64,000 nt of DNA from Apophysomyces variabilis. Lineage: Eukaryota; Mucoromycota; Mucoromycetes; Mucorales; Mucoraceae. The notes under the pieces were generated by a model. That model searched no databases. It saw only the letters and a program-made list of their open reading frames with translations, and was not told the DNA's origin. The DNA lies in NCBI GenBank assembly GCA_002749535.1, contig MZZL01000408.1:1107465-1171464 (forward strand), read 5' to 3'. Of this stretch, positions 35,701-45,899 are shown piece after piece. How positions within the stretch are numbered: the first letter of the stretch is position 1; every line of letters starts with the position of its first letter. The translations under genes were made by a program, and so were the position numbers.

Positions 35701-36524
35701 AATTAGATGGAATTTTAGCTAGATTTGCAGGTGCGTATATGTGCAGACGATGTCCAGCGCCGATCTAACTTCAAGGTAGACCAGCCATTACTGAATCTGG
35801 ATCTCACCGGCTTCCTGCAAGTAACCGATGAGGGCGTGCGATACATTTCTAGGATGACAAGTTTGAGATATTTGAGCTTGGACGGCACCAAAGTGACAGA
35901 TGAAGGCGTGATCCAATTAGGAGGTATGTGTCCGCTTTGTTTCCTATGCATACCCCATATGCTCACTAACCTCACTATAGATTTACTTGATCTTGAACAG
36001 CTTTATCTTGACCGCACGTTGGTATCGGATGTAGGATTATCAAAGATTACAGGTAAGAGATGAAACAAATCTTTCTTGGAAGCCTGATCATAGCCCGCCA
36101 TTATAGGGCTTAGCAAGTTAACTACACTGTCACTCAGCGCTACTCAAGTCAGTGATGCTGGGCTTCGTTTAATTGGTGACTCGGAGCAAACAAAATTTAC
36201 TCGTAATTTGCGAACACTAAACCTTTCCCATTGTCGCCAAGTGTCTGACAAAGGCGTGCAAGGTCTTGCAGGTTAGCCTGGTTAGCTATCCGGAGTATGA
36301 AATATTGACAAAAGGTGTAAAGGGATACTGAACCTCGCCAATCTGAATTTGGATCACACTGGGGTTAGCCGACAATGTCTGAGACATTTGGAAAGTAAGC
36401 AGAGAAACTAGCGGTGGGGAAGTGTCAAATAATTTTATTGAATGTTTTCTTTGCAGATCTTCAACATTTAAAGCCTGTTCGGTTGTTAGGTGTGAACCGA
36501 GAAGAGGCAGAAGACCAATCCTAA
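32730..36524 (+). CDS. UBA-UBX domain protein with C-terminal leucine-rich repeats
   Basis: ATG 32730 starts MESQQSTAHDGNPWPLLPTA. A UBA domain follows (MDDDKLAQLLSLGFSIDICT to DAADW, about 32,795-32,912). A charged coiled-coil comes next (33,120-33,480, for example AEKEIARQRDLSRKMAKEAK), then a UBX domain (VQFKLSNGKTVREKFPQDAL, ESIELISAFPKRVFTQEDGD, then FLPNVSLNVSRI; 33,565-34,000). This order equals UBXN1/SAKS1-type p97/Cdc48 cofactors, which bind ubiquitin through UBA. In-phase GT-AG introns then continue through an acidic linker (WDEDDEMAEAENSETSDTDG) into RSVRSLKDFCSVAVAALLTQ and at least eight leucine-rich repeats of RNI/AMN1 type (LTKLSLRGCDMVTDGGIRWV, LEHLDVSNCKITDKGLDAFI, LRYLSLDGTKVTDEGVIQL). 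The stop is TAA at 36522-36524. The fused reading rests on inferred splice sites. Confidence 0.85.
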
Positions 36525-36820
36525 ACAAGGTGTTTGTGTTACCACGCTCAATAAAAGATCATTGCACTTTTTTACATAAAAGGCTGTCGCTGTCTGTGTA
36601 AGTCTGATTTAGCTTGGATCTTTTTTTTTTTTGGGTTTCTGTGGTAGCCTTCCCTTTTCTCCCTATATCGTTCTCTCTTTTTTCATATCTCTCTCTTTTT
36701 TTACTTAATCTTCAGCTTCCTTATCCAAAAAAAAAAGCAACGAGTTAGACGCTCTTTTTCTGCAAGCATAGTCTCCTCGCTGTTATCTTTTCGCTCTTTC
36801 ACGCTACGGCACACGAGGCT
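36525..36820. promoter_or_regulatory. Upstream region with T-rich and CT-rich tracts
   Basis: This gap of 296 bp contains a T run (about 36,621-36,633) and pyrimidine-rich sequence up to the next start codon. It likely holds the promoter of the downstream membrane glycosyltransferase gene. Confidence 0.5.
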
Positions 36821-38957
36821 ATGCGACAGACGTTTAGTTCCGTTCGACTCGTTCAAGAAGTATCGAGGTCACCTTCCCCCGAACCACCAATATCAGTGGA
36901 GGCACCCGAAGATACCCTTACTGCACTGTCCGCCTTACCTACATCACGTCATGCCAGTCAAGAATTCATAGACCACCCTACTGCTCAGCAACAGCAGCAA
37001 CCGTCACCAAGGATATCAACCCAACTGATTCCAGATGGTGTACCGGATTCAGCTTCAGCATCACCACTCCTTTACCCGTCATCACAGACGTCTACGCCAC
37101 CATCGTCTCCACCGAGCCCCAGCTGGGAACTAGCAAAATCTAAATACAAACATAGTCGCGGTAGCAGTGCGAGTTCCTTAGGAAAACTCAAATCCAAATC
37201 CCACAAGCTTCTATGTCTATGGCCGCTCCCACTCGTTACTCGATCTGTTATCGCCCTTAGCCTGTTGATTTCCACGCTCAACTTTTTTGGAATCCTCCAA
37301 CTCACCTGTTCTTCGCCTCTGTTTGCTGTCTTTCGTCTGGACATTGTCAATCTTTTACTATCCCCTTTTTTCCTAAGCGCCTCACTTTCTTCCTTATTAC
37401 TGGCAAGTTGGAACTTCTTGCTCCTCGGCCTATTTGAAGAATCACTAGTACATATACTCGGCAGTACTCGTCGTTTTTTCCACCTATTCGTAGGCGTTGT
37501 GTTAGGTTTATGTATTATACGTCAAGGTCTGGGTGTTCTTTTTACCAGATCAACTGGCTGGGCGCTGCCTTCTTTGTTTTTTAACGATGCATTGCATGAA
37601 TGCAGCCAAGGTAAGAAAAGGAAACCGTGTTTTCCGATTGTAGAGATATTTTTTAAACCCTCTTGTCGAAGGTCTTGCCCCGTTTCTATTTTCCTTGTTG
37701 GTAGTACAGTCTATAAGCATGGATGACAAGTATATTTTGATCTACGGTAACGAAAATAATTTCGTTACTATTCGCAAAGTCACGTTGCAGATCTTTATGT
37801 GTCTCGTCAACTGCACGTCGAAAAACATTCTTTGGTGGTCGCTTACGGGGCTCCTGGTGGGTTATATTGCCACCGTGATTGTCCAAATACAACTAGCCGA
37901 GCAAGAGGATGCAAACGACTATCACCGTCGGAAACCTATGTGGCGCTTTGTTTGGCCAGCCATGAAAAAAGGTGCTGCTGTGATCCTTGTGACCCTTCCG
38001 GTGTTACTTATTTATAACGCCTATTACAGTCGTGATACGTTCGACTCGCTTAGTTTAAATACGGTTTCTGACGATCGGTATCTCTTCACCTTTGTTGTTA
38101 TGACAGCACCACGTCGTAGCGATCCACCATTCTTGACGCAGACCTTGAAATCGTATCTGGATAATTGGCCTTCCTCTGCTGCAGAAGGTCCGCTGTACAA
38201 TCGTATGCAAACGATGGTCTATACCCATTTTTCGAACCATACGCAGTACGACTTGGCTAAAGAACATTTCTCGGCGGATTCCCGTGGTCAACATTACATC
38301 AAATGGATACGGGACAGCGGTGGAATTGTTGACCAACGTTTACATGTCTCAAAAGCGCTGAGGTTGGCCGCGGATACATACGATAGCACTTATATTGCGT
38401 TGCTGGAGGACGATTTTCCTGTTTGCGGCCCTCGGGAATGGCATGAGCTCGAACGTGTAGTCTATGAAGCGAACCAGCGTGTGCCGGGTCATTGCGGCCT
38501 CTTTGTAGCTACCGGAGGAAGGTAAGCTATCATTTGTTTTCTTACCTTGCTTTTGAAGCCATTGTAGTTAGTGTATCAATAACCGATGAGTTTGTTTTTG
38601 TTATTGAATTAGTGGGCTCTTTATGAGACCAGAGATTGCAAGATTGGCATCCACCTTGCTTCACAAGTATACAGACATTCCCCCGGATGTCATGATCCAG
38701 GACTGTTTGTTAGGGGCATTACCAGAATGCAGTCAATGCAGCAATACCCTTGTGACAAGCCAAACGCTGCTTATGCACCATATTGGTTTCAACGCCTCCA
38801 CAAGCGAAAACCGTAGATATAAACAAGACCAATGGCAATGTGGTTGGAGGCATCCATTCGTAAGTCTCAAATCAATAAGAAGTTAAGACATACAGGCAAC
38901 CTTTACTTATGTCTCTATATATTGTAGAATGGCGATCCGAACGTGATCACAATCTGA
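36821..38957 (+). CDS. Multi-pass membrane protein with C-terminal GT-A-like glycosyltransferase domain
   Basis: ATG 36821 begins MRQTFSSVRLVQEVSRSPSP. A Ser/Pro-rich cytoplasmic leader (about 130 residues) is followed by several membrane helices: LVTRSVIALSLLISTLNFFG, FRLDIVNLLLSPFFLSASLS, SWNFLLLGLFEESLVHIL and FFHLFVGVVLGLCIIRQGLG. After an intron at about 37,610-37,672 come LAPFLFSLLVVQSI and further helices including ILWWSLTGLLVGYIATVIV. The arrangement recalls rhomboid/TMEM115-like membrane domains. The C-terminal part starts YLFTFVVMTAPRRSDPPFL and carries YIALLEDDFPVCGPREWHEL with the acidic EDD triplet, then GLFVATGGSGLFMRPEI, as in MGAT4/PGAP4-type transferases. Introns at about 38,522-38,612 and 38,860-38,928 lead to the final NGDPNVITI. 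A secretory-pathway glycan or GPI-glycan transferase is likely. The substrate is unknown. Confidence 0.78.
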
Positions 38958-39977
38958 AATACTTAATTAATCTTTGTTTTTTTAGGTTTTTTTTCTGTTT
39001 GTATCCAGGATAGACCTTTTTATTTACAACGTCTTCTCTTTGTATACTATAAGTTTAGCTATCTCTCATAGCGCCTTTATCTTCAAGATTTGTCCTTCTC
39101 TCCTCCATAAAACCCTCTAAACATCGACACGGGTCTTACTTACTAGAAGACTTGAGTAAGCTACGTGCTGCATGGCACTACACAAGCAAGAAGACAAAAG
39201 ACGGAAACCGGCACTAGAAGCAGAAATTCTATGGGCGTCATTGAGGTTAAAAAGCGGAAGATGTGATCCAAAGGATAAGGGTTTAAACAGTCATGGAAGG
39301 AAGATCAGTGAGAGTCCTTCATCCCGCTAGTAGAGCTAGTGCCTGGTTGAAACAATAAACTCTGGTAAAATCAGATTGATTTACTTCTTTGTATGTAGTT
39401 TTGATCAGCTTTCAGCTATGGGCATTCTATACTTCGTTTGACCTGCCATTATCTGTCACAGAACTGAGTCCTAGCAGAATTCTACGTGGTTAGCTGGATC
39501 GACCAAACTCTACATCTATCACGTTCAGAAACCACAATTCTAATCCAGACTAGAACGCAGATTCCCTTTAGGGATAATTGGATTTTTTTTCCTTCTATTC
39601 TTACAACTCACGGATTATAGTTTATTTCATCTTTTTCTTCTTTGGCCAAGCTCCTTTCGGTCACTGGGTTTCTGGCTATCAATCAGTGTCTGAGACAAAA
39701 CAATTAGGATCCAGTCAGTAAGTCAAACAACAGCGGCACGCTTGATCCAATCGGCTACTTCCCGATCTCGGATTGTGACAAGAAACGCGTATGAAGCGGC
39801 ACTATCAGACTGAAAAAGAGTGGTCTAAAAACCCCGAATCCAGTGATGACGAACTTTTTTTTTTTTTCATGGGGAACCGTTACAAGGTTTTGAGTGATCG
39901 TTTAACTAGTATCCATCTCTTCTTCATTGCACGCTGTATTCTACAATGTCTGCGCTTGGAAGCATTTCCTGCCCGCA
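38958..39977. other. Intergenic region upstream of the zinc-finger gene
   Basis: About 1 kb with no recognisable domain. A short frame beginning at 39,791 runs into a T-tract near 39,857 and could be 5' leader sequence of the SFP1-like gene. No other feature was recognised. Confidence 0.5.
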
Positions 39978-40821
39978 ATGGAGCCCGGCTATCGATCTAC
40001 GCAGTCAATTGTGAGATTAAAACGCTCTATATTAGGTGAATAAATATATTCATTTTCTTTCGCCCGATAGATTCTCGCCTATCCAGACGGCTGCAGAATA
40101 CATAGACAATCTTTCTCGCCAGCAAGCGTTAGAGACGGAATTCTGTCGCGACTTTGAATGCTGTGGAAGACAACTCCTCGATATGCATGACCTTTTGCAG
40201 CACTTTGAAGAGCATCATGTCTATTCCGAGGATGAAGATCAGTTACTTGTCCTTTTTAGGCAAGAGTTCCCTGACACACCACCGTTAGCAACACACATAA
40301 CCAATCGTGACCTTACTGCCTTGGAGAACTCAAAGGAGTTGTCCCAATTGGTGACGGATAACAGAGATGAGGAAGACGGACCTGTTCGTAATAAGAAAAG
40401 AAAGAGACCGTTAGCAGAATGGTCACCGCAGGATTGGTTAGTCCATGCGAATGCATTACTGAATATCACCATAGAACATGGTAAGAAAAAAAGCCGCTTT
40501 TTGTCGTTTCGCTGCTGACCTTATGTCGACTCGATCTTTGCAGATACATCAAACAAACCGTACAAATGTTGCGTGCTAGGTTGCGACAAAGCCTACAAGA
40601 ACGCAAATGGACTAAAATATCACCGATTGCATGGCCATTGCTTTGAAAATGAAGCGGATGGATTGGATCGGAAACCACGAAAACCATACACTTGTTCTGT
40701 AGGATCATGCCGAAAACGGTACAAAAACCTCAACGGACTTAAGTACCACATTGAACATGCTCATATGGCTAAGCTTCAGGAATGTCTTACAGCATCTGTT
40801 CTAACCGACTTGCTGTCCTAA
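39978..40821 (+). CDS. SFP1: SFP1-like C2H2 zinc-finger transcription factor
   Basis: The diagnostic N-terminal block is FCRDFECCGRQLLDMHDLLQ followed by HFEEHH, an unusual Cys-Cys zinc finger of the Sfp1/JAZF1 group. A basic stretch RNKKRKRPLAEWSP may be a nuclear localisation signal. After an intron (about 40,481-40,543) two C2H2 fingers follow: YKCCVLGCDKAYKNANGLKY then HRLHGHC, and YTCSVGSCRKRYKNLNGLKY then HIEHAH. Sfp1 activates ribosomal-protein and ribosome-biogenesis genes in yeast under TOR control. The start at 39,978 (MEPGYRSTQSIVRLKRSIL) with an intron to EYIDNLSRQQ is my best guess; another reading joins the exon about 30 bp earlier. At about 260 residues it is shorter than yeast SFP1, which has a long N-terminal region. 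The domain order supports the family, not strict orthology. Confidence 0.8.
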
Positions 40822-41701
40822 ACACAAATTTGCATTTTCTTTTTCTTCATTTGTACAGCATTCAAAAGTTATCATTGAACCAAAAAAATACAATCCGTTG
40901 GCACTCATTTCCCATCTTTCATTACAGTAGTGTAGCTTGAATTGTAAAGTGAAGCTTGCTTCGGTGCTATTTGACTTGTTCCGGTAAATTTATAATATCT
41001 CTTGCATGAGACTGTATCTAAGACGAACCCTCGCCTTGTCGTGTTTTGTTCCAGACATCGTATTCACAAACGTTACATGGCATGTGATCCACAATATCCA
41101 ATGTATGTAGAGATTAAATATGGCGTTGATACAGAAAGACTGCAACATTTGGACCATATGCCAGGTAAGAGTTGCCAACAGAGAGAGAATCGATATTCGT
41201 GTTGTTTTGCTACAAATAAAAACGGTTGAGGACAGCTATACGGTAATGAATTTGAGACAATGACGTAGACCCCATTATCTTCAATAGATTTCCTCGCGTA
41301 TAAGTAGAACTGCATATCCGTCTCTGAGGCGAAATCAGAAAGTAAAGGAGCGCTAAGAACTACCCGTCTTTGTGAAAATCGAGTTATCCTTGAAATAAGA
41401 CCACCATTTATCAAAGGTAACATTGCCTGCTCTCGAGGTATATTATCCAAAAGTACAGTCGGTTCATGTGATAAAAAATGCGCAGTATCCATCCACGTCC
41501 GATTACTCTAAGCCAAAATGTATCATGCAGGTTTGTGTTCGCGGTTTGTTTTGATTTTATGAGAAATCTCTACATGCGTTTTGTCCCTCCCCCCGAATCT
41601 GTTGTCTTCTTTCCCAATTCCATCTCACGTAAATATCTGCACACGAACGTTTGCGGAAACAGATCGAAATTATAAACATCCATAACGTTCTTTGTGATGG
41701 T
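40822..41701. other. Region between SFP1-like and USP-like genes, unresolved coding signal
   Basis: Both strands contain protein-like open stretches: plus strand about 41,055-41,163 (HRIHKRYMACDPQYPMYVEI, bounded by an AG and a GTAAGA), and minus strand 41,073-41,492 (139 codons from MDTAHFLSHEPTVLLD). They overlap, so at most one is likely coding. Neither shows a known domain, so no gene is called. Confidence 0.35.
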
Positions 41702-42677
41702 TCAATGTGTTTTCATTGTTGAAGCTGATTTCTTGCGTTTAAAGCAACGCAAAAATGGTTTCCAACGAAATACAAATGGACTGACATATCGTTTCATCGA
41801 CCGTTTGCTACGCTTAAATGGAAAATAGCGTGAAATGCGTTTTAACAGCTTTGAAAGATTGGTTAGAGACGCCTCAGGCGCAAGGTTCTTCGGGACGCCG
41901 ACAACTGGTATAGACGCATGCTTAAGCCATCTGCTGAAGATAAGTGGTGATCCTGCAACTATAATTGAAGGCTGGTATAATTGTATCTACATATGTCAAG
42001 TCGATATCACTCTGCTCGGTATGCTTATTCTGTAAAAGAAAACCTACTATAGCCTGAACCGATCGCTCTGGATGACCTGATACAACCTCAACTGTGACAC
42101 TGATCTAGATCAAGCGGACGGCATAAGTTGGATAAAGCTGCAAATTGATAACGGTTTACCTTGTGTTCTTGATACAGTCGGGTTACCGAACGCAGAAGTT
42201 GTGTGGCCTTGTCCCTCATCGACTGTCCATCTTTTGATTTGATGTCAGCTTGTGTAGCGTAAAAGGACTGGGTTGATACCTTTGCCTACGGAAGACAAAC
42301 TTACCGCAACAATGACCACTTCATCACCATCATCGATCAATGTCTAATTCAAGGTTTCTCCTTGAAGATGAGTTTTCATCATACAGTATAATAAAACGAA
42401 GTGAGCTTGCCTCCATCATATACTGCATCATAGGATTAGAAATGCATTCCCGGTCAAGCACCAGAAGGAACATGCGTGATGAAGACGTCTGTAAATATCC
42501 TTCTGCTACAGCGCGAAGAGAGTAGCAATGGAGAGTAGATGAAATATTGTTCAGATCGTCAAAGCTCACTCTTCTTCGATAGATGGAACTTTCCTCATGG
42601 GAAGAATCATGAGAAGATTGGCTATCAACAGCAGTGATGCACTGCAATTCATCGTTTGCTTCATATGGGCTGCTCAT
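41702..42677 (-). CDS. UspA-like (universal stress protein fold) protein
   Basis: The start at ATG 42677 gives MSSPYEANDELQ. Serine-rich sequence with RRRVSFDDL precedes the domain, as I recall for fungal USP proteins. The fold is read as SSRMFLLVLDRECISNPMMQ, YMMETLIDDGDEVVIVAV, then IKSKDGQSMRDKATQLLRSV, ISVTVEVVSGHPERSVQAI, and QPSIIVAGSPLIFSRWLKHA followed by IPVVGVPKN. The tail is strongly basic and ends STMKTH at TGA 41702-41704. The exon joint at MME|TLIDDGD requires a GC-AG intron (donor GAG|gcaag, about 42,407). The ATP-binding loop Gx2Gx9G(S/T) expected in the last strand-helix region is shortened to GSPLIFSRWLKHA. ATP binding is therefore doubtful. The role is unknown. Confidence 0.75.
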
Positions 42678-42916
42678 GGATGGTGGCCAGAGTGTTATTA
42701 TTGGTATGTCAAATATATTTTTTGGCAAAGAGAAGATAAAGGGAAGAAGAGGAATATCAAACGCGAAAGAACAAGCTGCATAACTTATTGCCCAAAGCAA
42801 ACATGCTTTAGACTTGGCCAAGTCATACTTACAGCACGCAGAGCTAATGCAGAATAATATTCAGTAAACAAAAAAAGAAAAACAGATGTAGTCGATTTAT
42901 TGTTGCATCGGGTTGA

Positions 42917-43036
42917 CTAAGATGATGACTTGCTCTTTGGGTCATTGACGGAGACATAGTGGTAAATAACGATGAGCATCATGGTCAGGACACCCAACGA
43001 GTTGGCGATAAAGGTAAGCTGTGTATCATTTATCAT
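42917..43036 (-). CDS. OST4: Oligosaccharyltransferase 4-kDa subunit OST4
   Basis: A 39-codon frame on the minus strand starts at ATG 43036 with MINDTQLTFIANSLGVL, continues TMMLIVIYHYVSVNDPK and ends SKSSS at TAG 42917-42919. Yeast Ost4 (36 residues) and human OST4 (37) share the pattern MI-D-QL---AN-LGV---LIV-YHYV-VN-PK, so the match covers the whole protein. It is a single membrane-spanning helix that holds Ost3/Ost6 to Stt3 in the endoplasmic-reticulum N-glycosylation complex. No intron is required inside the frame. The small size makes it easy to miss in automatic annotation. Confidence 0.92.
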   Translation of the reverse strand: MINDTQLTFIANSLGVLTMMLIVIYHYVSVNDPKSKSSS

Positions 43037-43721
43037 GGCACGTTCTGGAAGATGAGTTAGCTAAAAGGATGAACAACACGGTCTGCATACCCGAACTATG
43101 TTTTAACGTGGAGAAAAGCTGGGATTCGCAGACGCGGAGAACAGAATCACATAATGACAGAAATTTTGGAAGATTTGACAAACAAATTTGGTAAAATTGG
43201 CATCAACGAATTGATAAGATGGGAACTCTGTATAAACAAAGCAGCTACGAACAATACAGGAAGATGGGAAATATAAAAGATTATATAAAATAAAGGACAC
43301 TTGGTCACACATATGAACATGTCTAGTCTATGATTGCAGAATACAAACGACGAATATACGTCAGTCTTACAGTCCAGATCGCTTCAAAGTGAGTCTTTCG
43401 TGCGTAAATCTGTATGTACGCTTTCTTTCATAAGCACCTTTTCAATTTATGTATACTTTATCTCCAAAACTGAAAGTCGCATCTAGCAAATTCACTTGTC
43501 GCATTTTGGAAACTGGGCTTGACGCTAACAAATTACATTAATTGTCGTGTTATAAGAGTTCGAATTGACCACTTTTACATACCTATCATAAAACTGACGA
43601 CGCCATACCCATCTCCCCGCCAAGTGAATGCCAGATGCATATATAAATTTCAATTGGTGAGTAATAGAAGAAAAGAACAATATTATTCAATGACACTTAC
43701 TAAATACCGGGCGTAAAAGCC

Positions 43722-43910
43722 CTATCCACTTGACTCGTGGATCCTTTTCTGTCTTTTTGCTTGCTGCCTCTCAGATCGCCTTAAAAGAGCTCGGGACGAT
43801 TCTGCTCTTTCCTCTTCTCGTCGGCTGATTCGTCTGCGAGACCTGGGTGGTTCAACCATAGTCTCGGTTTGGCTGGCTCTTGTTCGACGTCGTGCAGTTG
43901 GGGTTATCAT
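43722..43910 (-). CDS. Possible small Arg/Ser-rich protein
   Basis: A 62-codon frame starts at 43910 (MITPTARRRTRASQTETMV) and continues with a strongly basic, Arg/Ser/Glu-rich sequence (RRRISRREEERAESSRALLR) ending in HESSG. The composition suggests a nucleic-acid-binding or disordered peptide. There is no homology I recognise and no splice evidence. It is isolated in a long gap, so it may be chance. Confidence 0.25.
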   Translation of the reverse strand: MITPTARRRTRASQTETMVEPPRSRRRISRREEERAESSRALLRRSERQQAKRQKRIHESSG

Positions 43911-45899
43911 GTTCTCTTAATTTTTATAGAATACCTATTGTCTGCTAAAGTTTTCTACAGTCTTCTTATCTCATATGGTTTGAAAGTTCGTCTGCATCAC
44001 ACCCGGTAAAACACTATCTTGGTATGTCTTCGAATAGAGTACGTAAAAGTTGCAGCATCTTCGGGTGCATCCGAACAAAGTTTACATAGTTTATGACATT
44101 TTCATTTCATTGTACAATGGATTTGCATGGAATGTTACATAGATATTACACGTGTGGATACAGTTTATAACTCGGTCTACTGTTCCCATCAATAATACCT
44201 CAATGTCTATCTTGATTCAAAATTATGTCATGCTTACAGAAAATGACGGGAAAAGAACGAAAATGACATGTGAAGGAAAATAAACAAGTTCCATTAGCGG
44301 TTTTTCTGCTAGATAACCGGAATAATAATTGGAATTCCTAGCTGGATCGTATTCACAGCAGTAAAAATGCAAGAATACACAAAGTACTCTTTATTGATCT
44401 TTTTGCAAGTAGGACATCCTGACAACTCGCAGTAAATCTCCAATTCTGATATTAAGAAGTCGATTTCCTTAGGGGATAGATTGTTAAGAGCATTAGATAT
44501 GTCATTATTCTAGCTTACAGACTCTGGATGCGTCTTATAGAGATTTGTGGATTACTTTCTTTTTCGAGCTAAGTGAATTTCAACCTAGCACTATGTAGTT
44601 TCTTGGGTTTATTCAGTGGTTCAAATGAGCGCAATAATAATAATTGTGTCTGCCCGGGCTAGATCAATGTGATAAAAATTGAGGGGGGATGGAAAAATAT
44701 CGGGGAAGGGCGTGAATATCAAAAAAAAGCCTTTTTGCAAGGAAGAAGCGGGCGACAGCAGGCCAGACAGGGGCCCTGATGCGACGGATAGCTTTTGAGG
44801 AGATATCGATATGTATTAGGCATGTGGATTGAATGGACAGGTTGTATTAGAGGAAATAGATTCAACAGACTTGGCATTTATGAAAACTTGAGCCAAGAAA
44901 TGAAGCGTTGTGTTGTTTGAGCCTACTAATTTCAACCTTGGCAGCAGCCAGTTCTGCTTTTGACTGTTTGACAGTGGGCTTGGGGAGAGCTCAAGGATGT
45001 GGATGCACTGCTAAAATGAGGTAAAGCGGTAGCTAAGCAGAAAAAGGACGACATTGGATTTTTTTTTTCATTTGTTGCGACATTTAAATCCACTGGACTG
45101 CGACTTCGATTTTCGTAGTTTGCGAAATTGTTTTTGGGAGATACTGTATGGTTTCAAGTCCTCCGTAATGTGTTATTTGAGGGAAATGTAGTCTTTATAG
45201 GATATACTTCTCAACCCTTCTGCCGGGTCCAACGGATGAAGGTATGTCGTTAGTTCCCACTATGAGGTTGATATATGTTCAGGGGTAAGTAAGAATATGT
45301 TCGAGTATTACTATATATTTCAATTATACATTGATTCCATACACTATTTAAGGTGAATGTTGCATCTAACGGAGGATTAAGTTTATTTAGCTATGATATG
45401 ATTTGCTTGGTACAGCTAGTATGCTTCATACTTTTAACTGCTTTGCTTTACCGTGAATGTTTGACTTTTATATATGCAAAACTAATTTTTAGTGTCATCG
45501 CATGCATTATAGAAAACCAAATTCGATTTCTGCTGAATATTGAGAGAGCGATCTGAGAAGACGCCAGTAGCCCGCCACCTTCCTTTTTTAGCATGCCTGC
45601 CATAATTTTTCCAATTGCGCGGACGTGCTCCTCTTTGCCGTCCTTTTCTTTCTTGTTAGTTTTTTCTTTCCGCTAAGGCTTTGTCGAACTACAGCGAACT
45701 TTCCATTCGTTACGAGAGTCTAATTCCGTTCTCTGTCTCCTGCACAGCCAATCAGAACAGCAACTACAGCATTCAACGTTTTGACAGATATAAGGTGAAC
45801 CCATCGATCAGAACACTTGCGCGTTTTATATTTTTTAAACTTGCATTCGGTTGACTCAGCCACTGATGTTATGCACAACAGGATTCCTTAGACTTCAAC
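43911..45899. other. Long intergenic region upstream of ITC1-like gene
   Basis: About 2 kb with no supported gene. A short GC-richer stretch near 44,690-44,790, including a G run and purine-rich sequence, differs from the AT-rich surroundings. The C/T-rich sequence near 45,580-45,760 is probably the ITC1-like promoter and 5' UTR. No RNA gene was recognised. Confidence 0.5.

Noticed and set aside
45353..45556. 67-codon hydrophobic ORF upstream of ITC1
   Set aside because: It is AT-rich with no homology or promoter context. It is probably chance.
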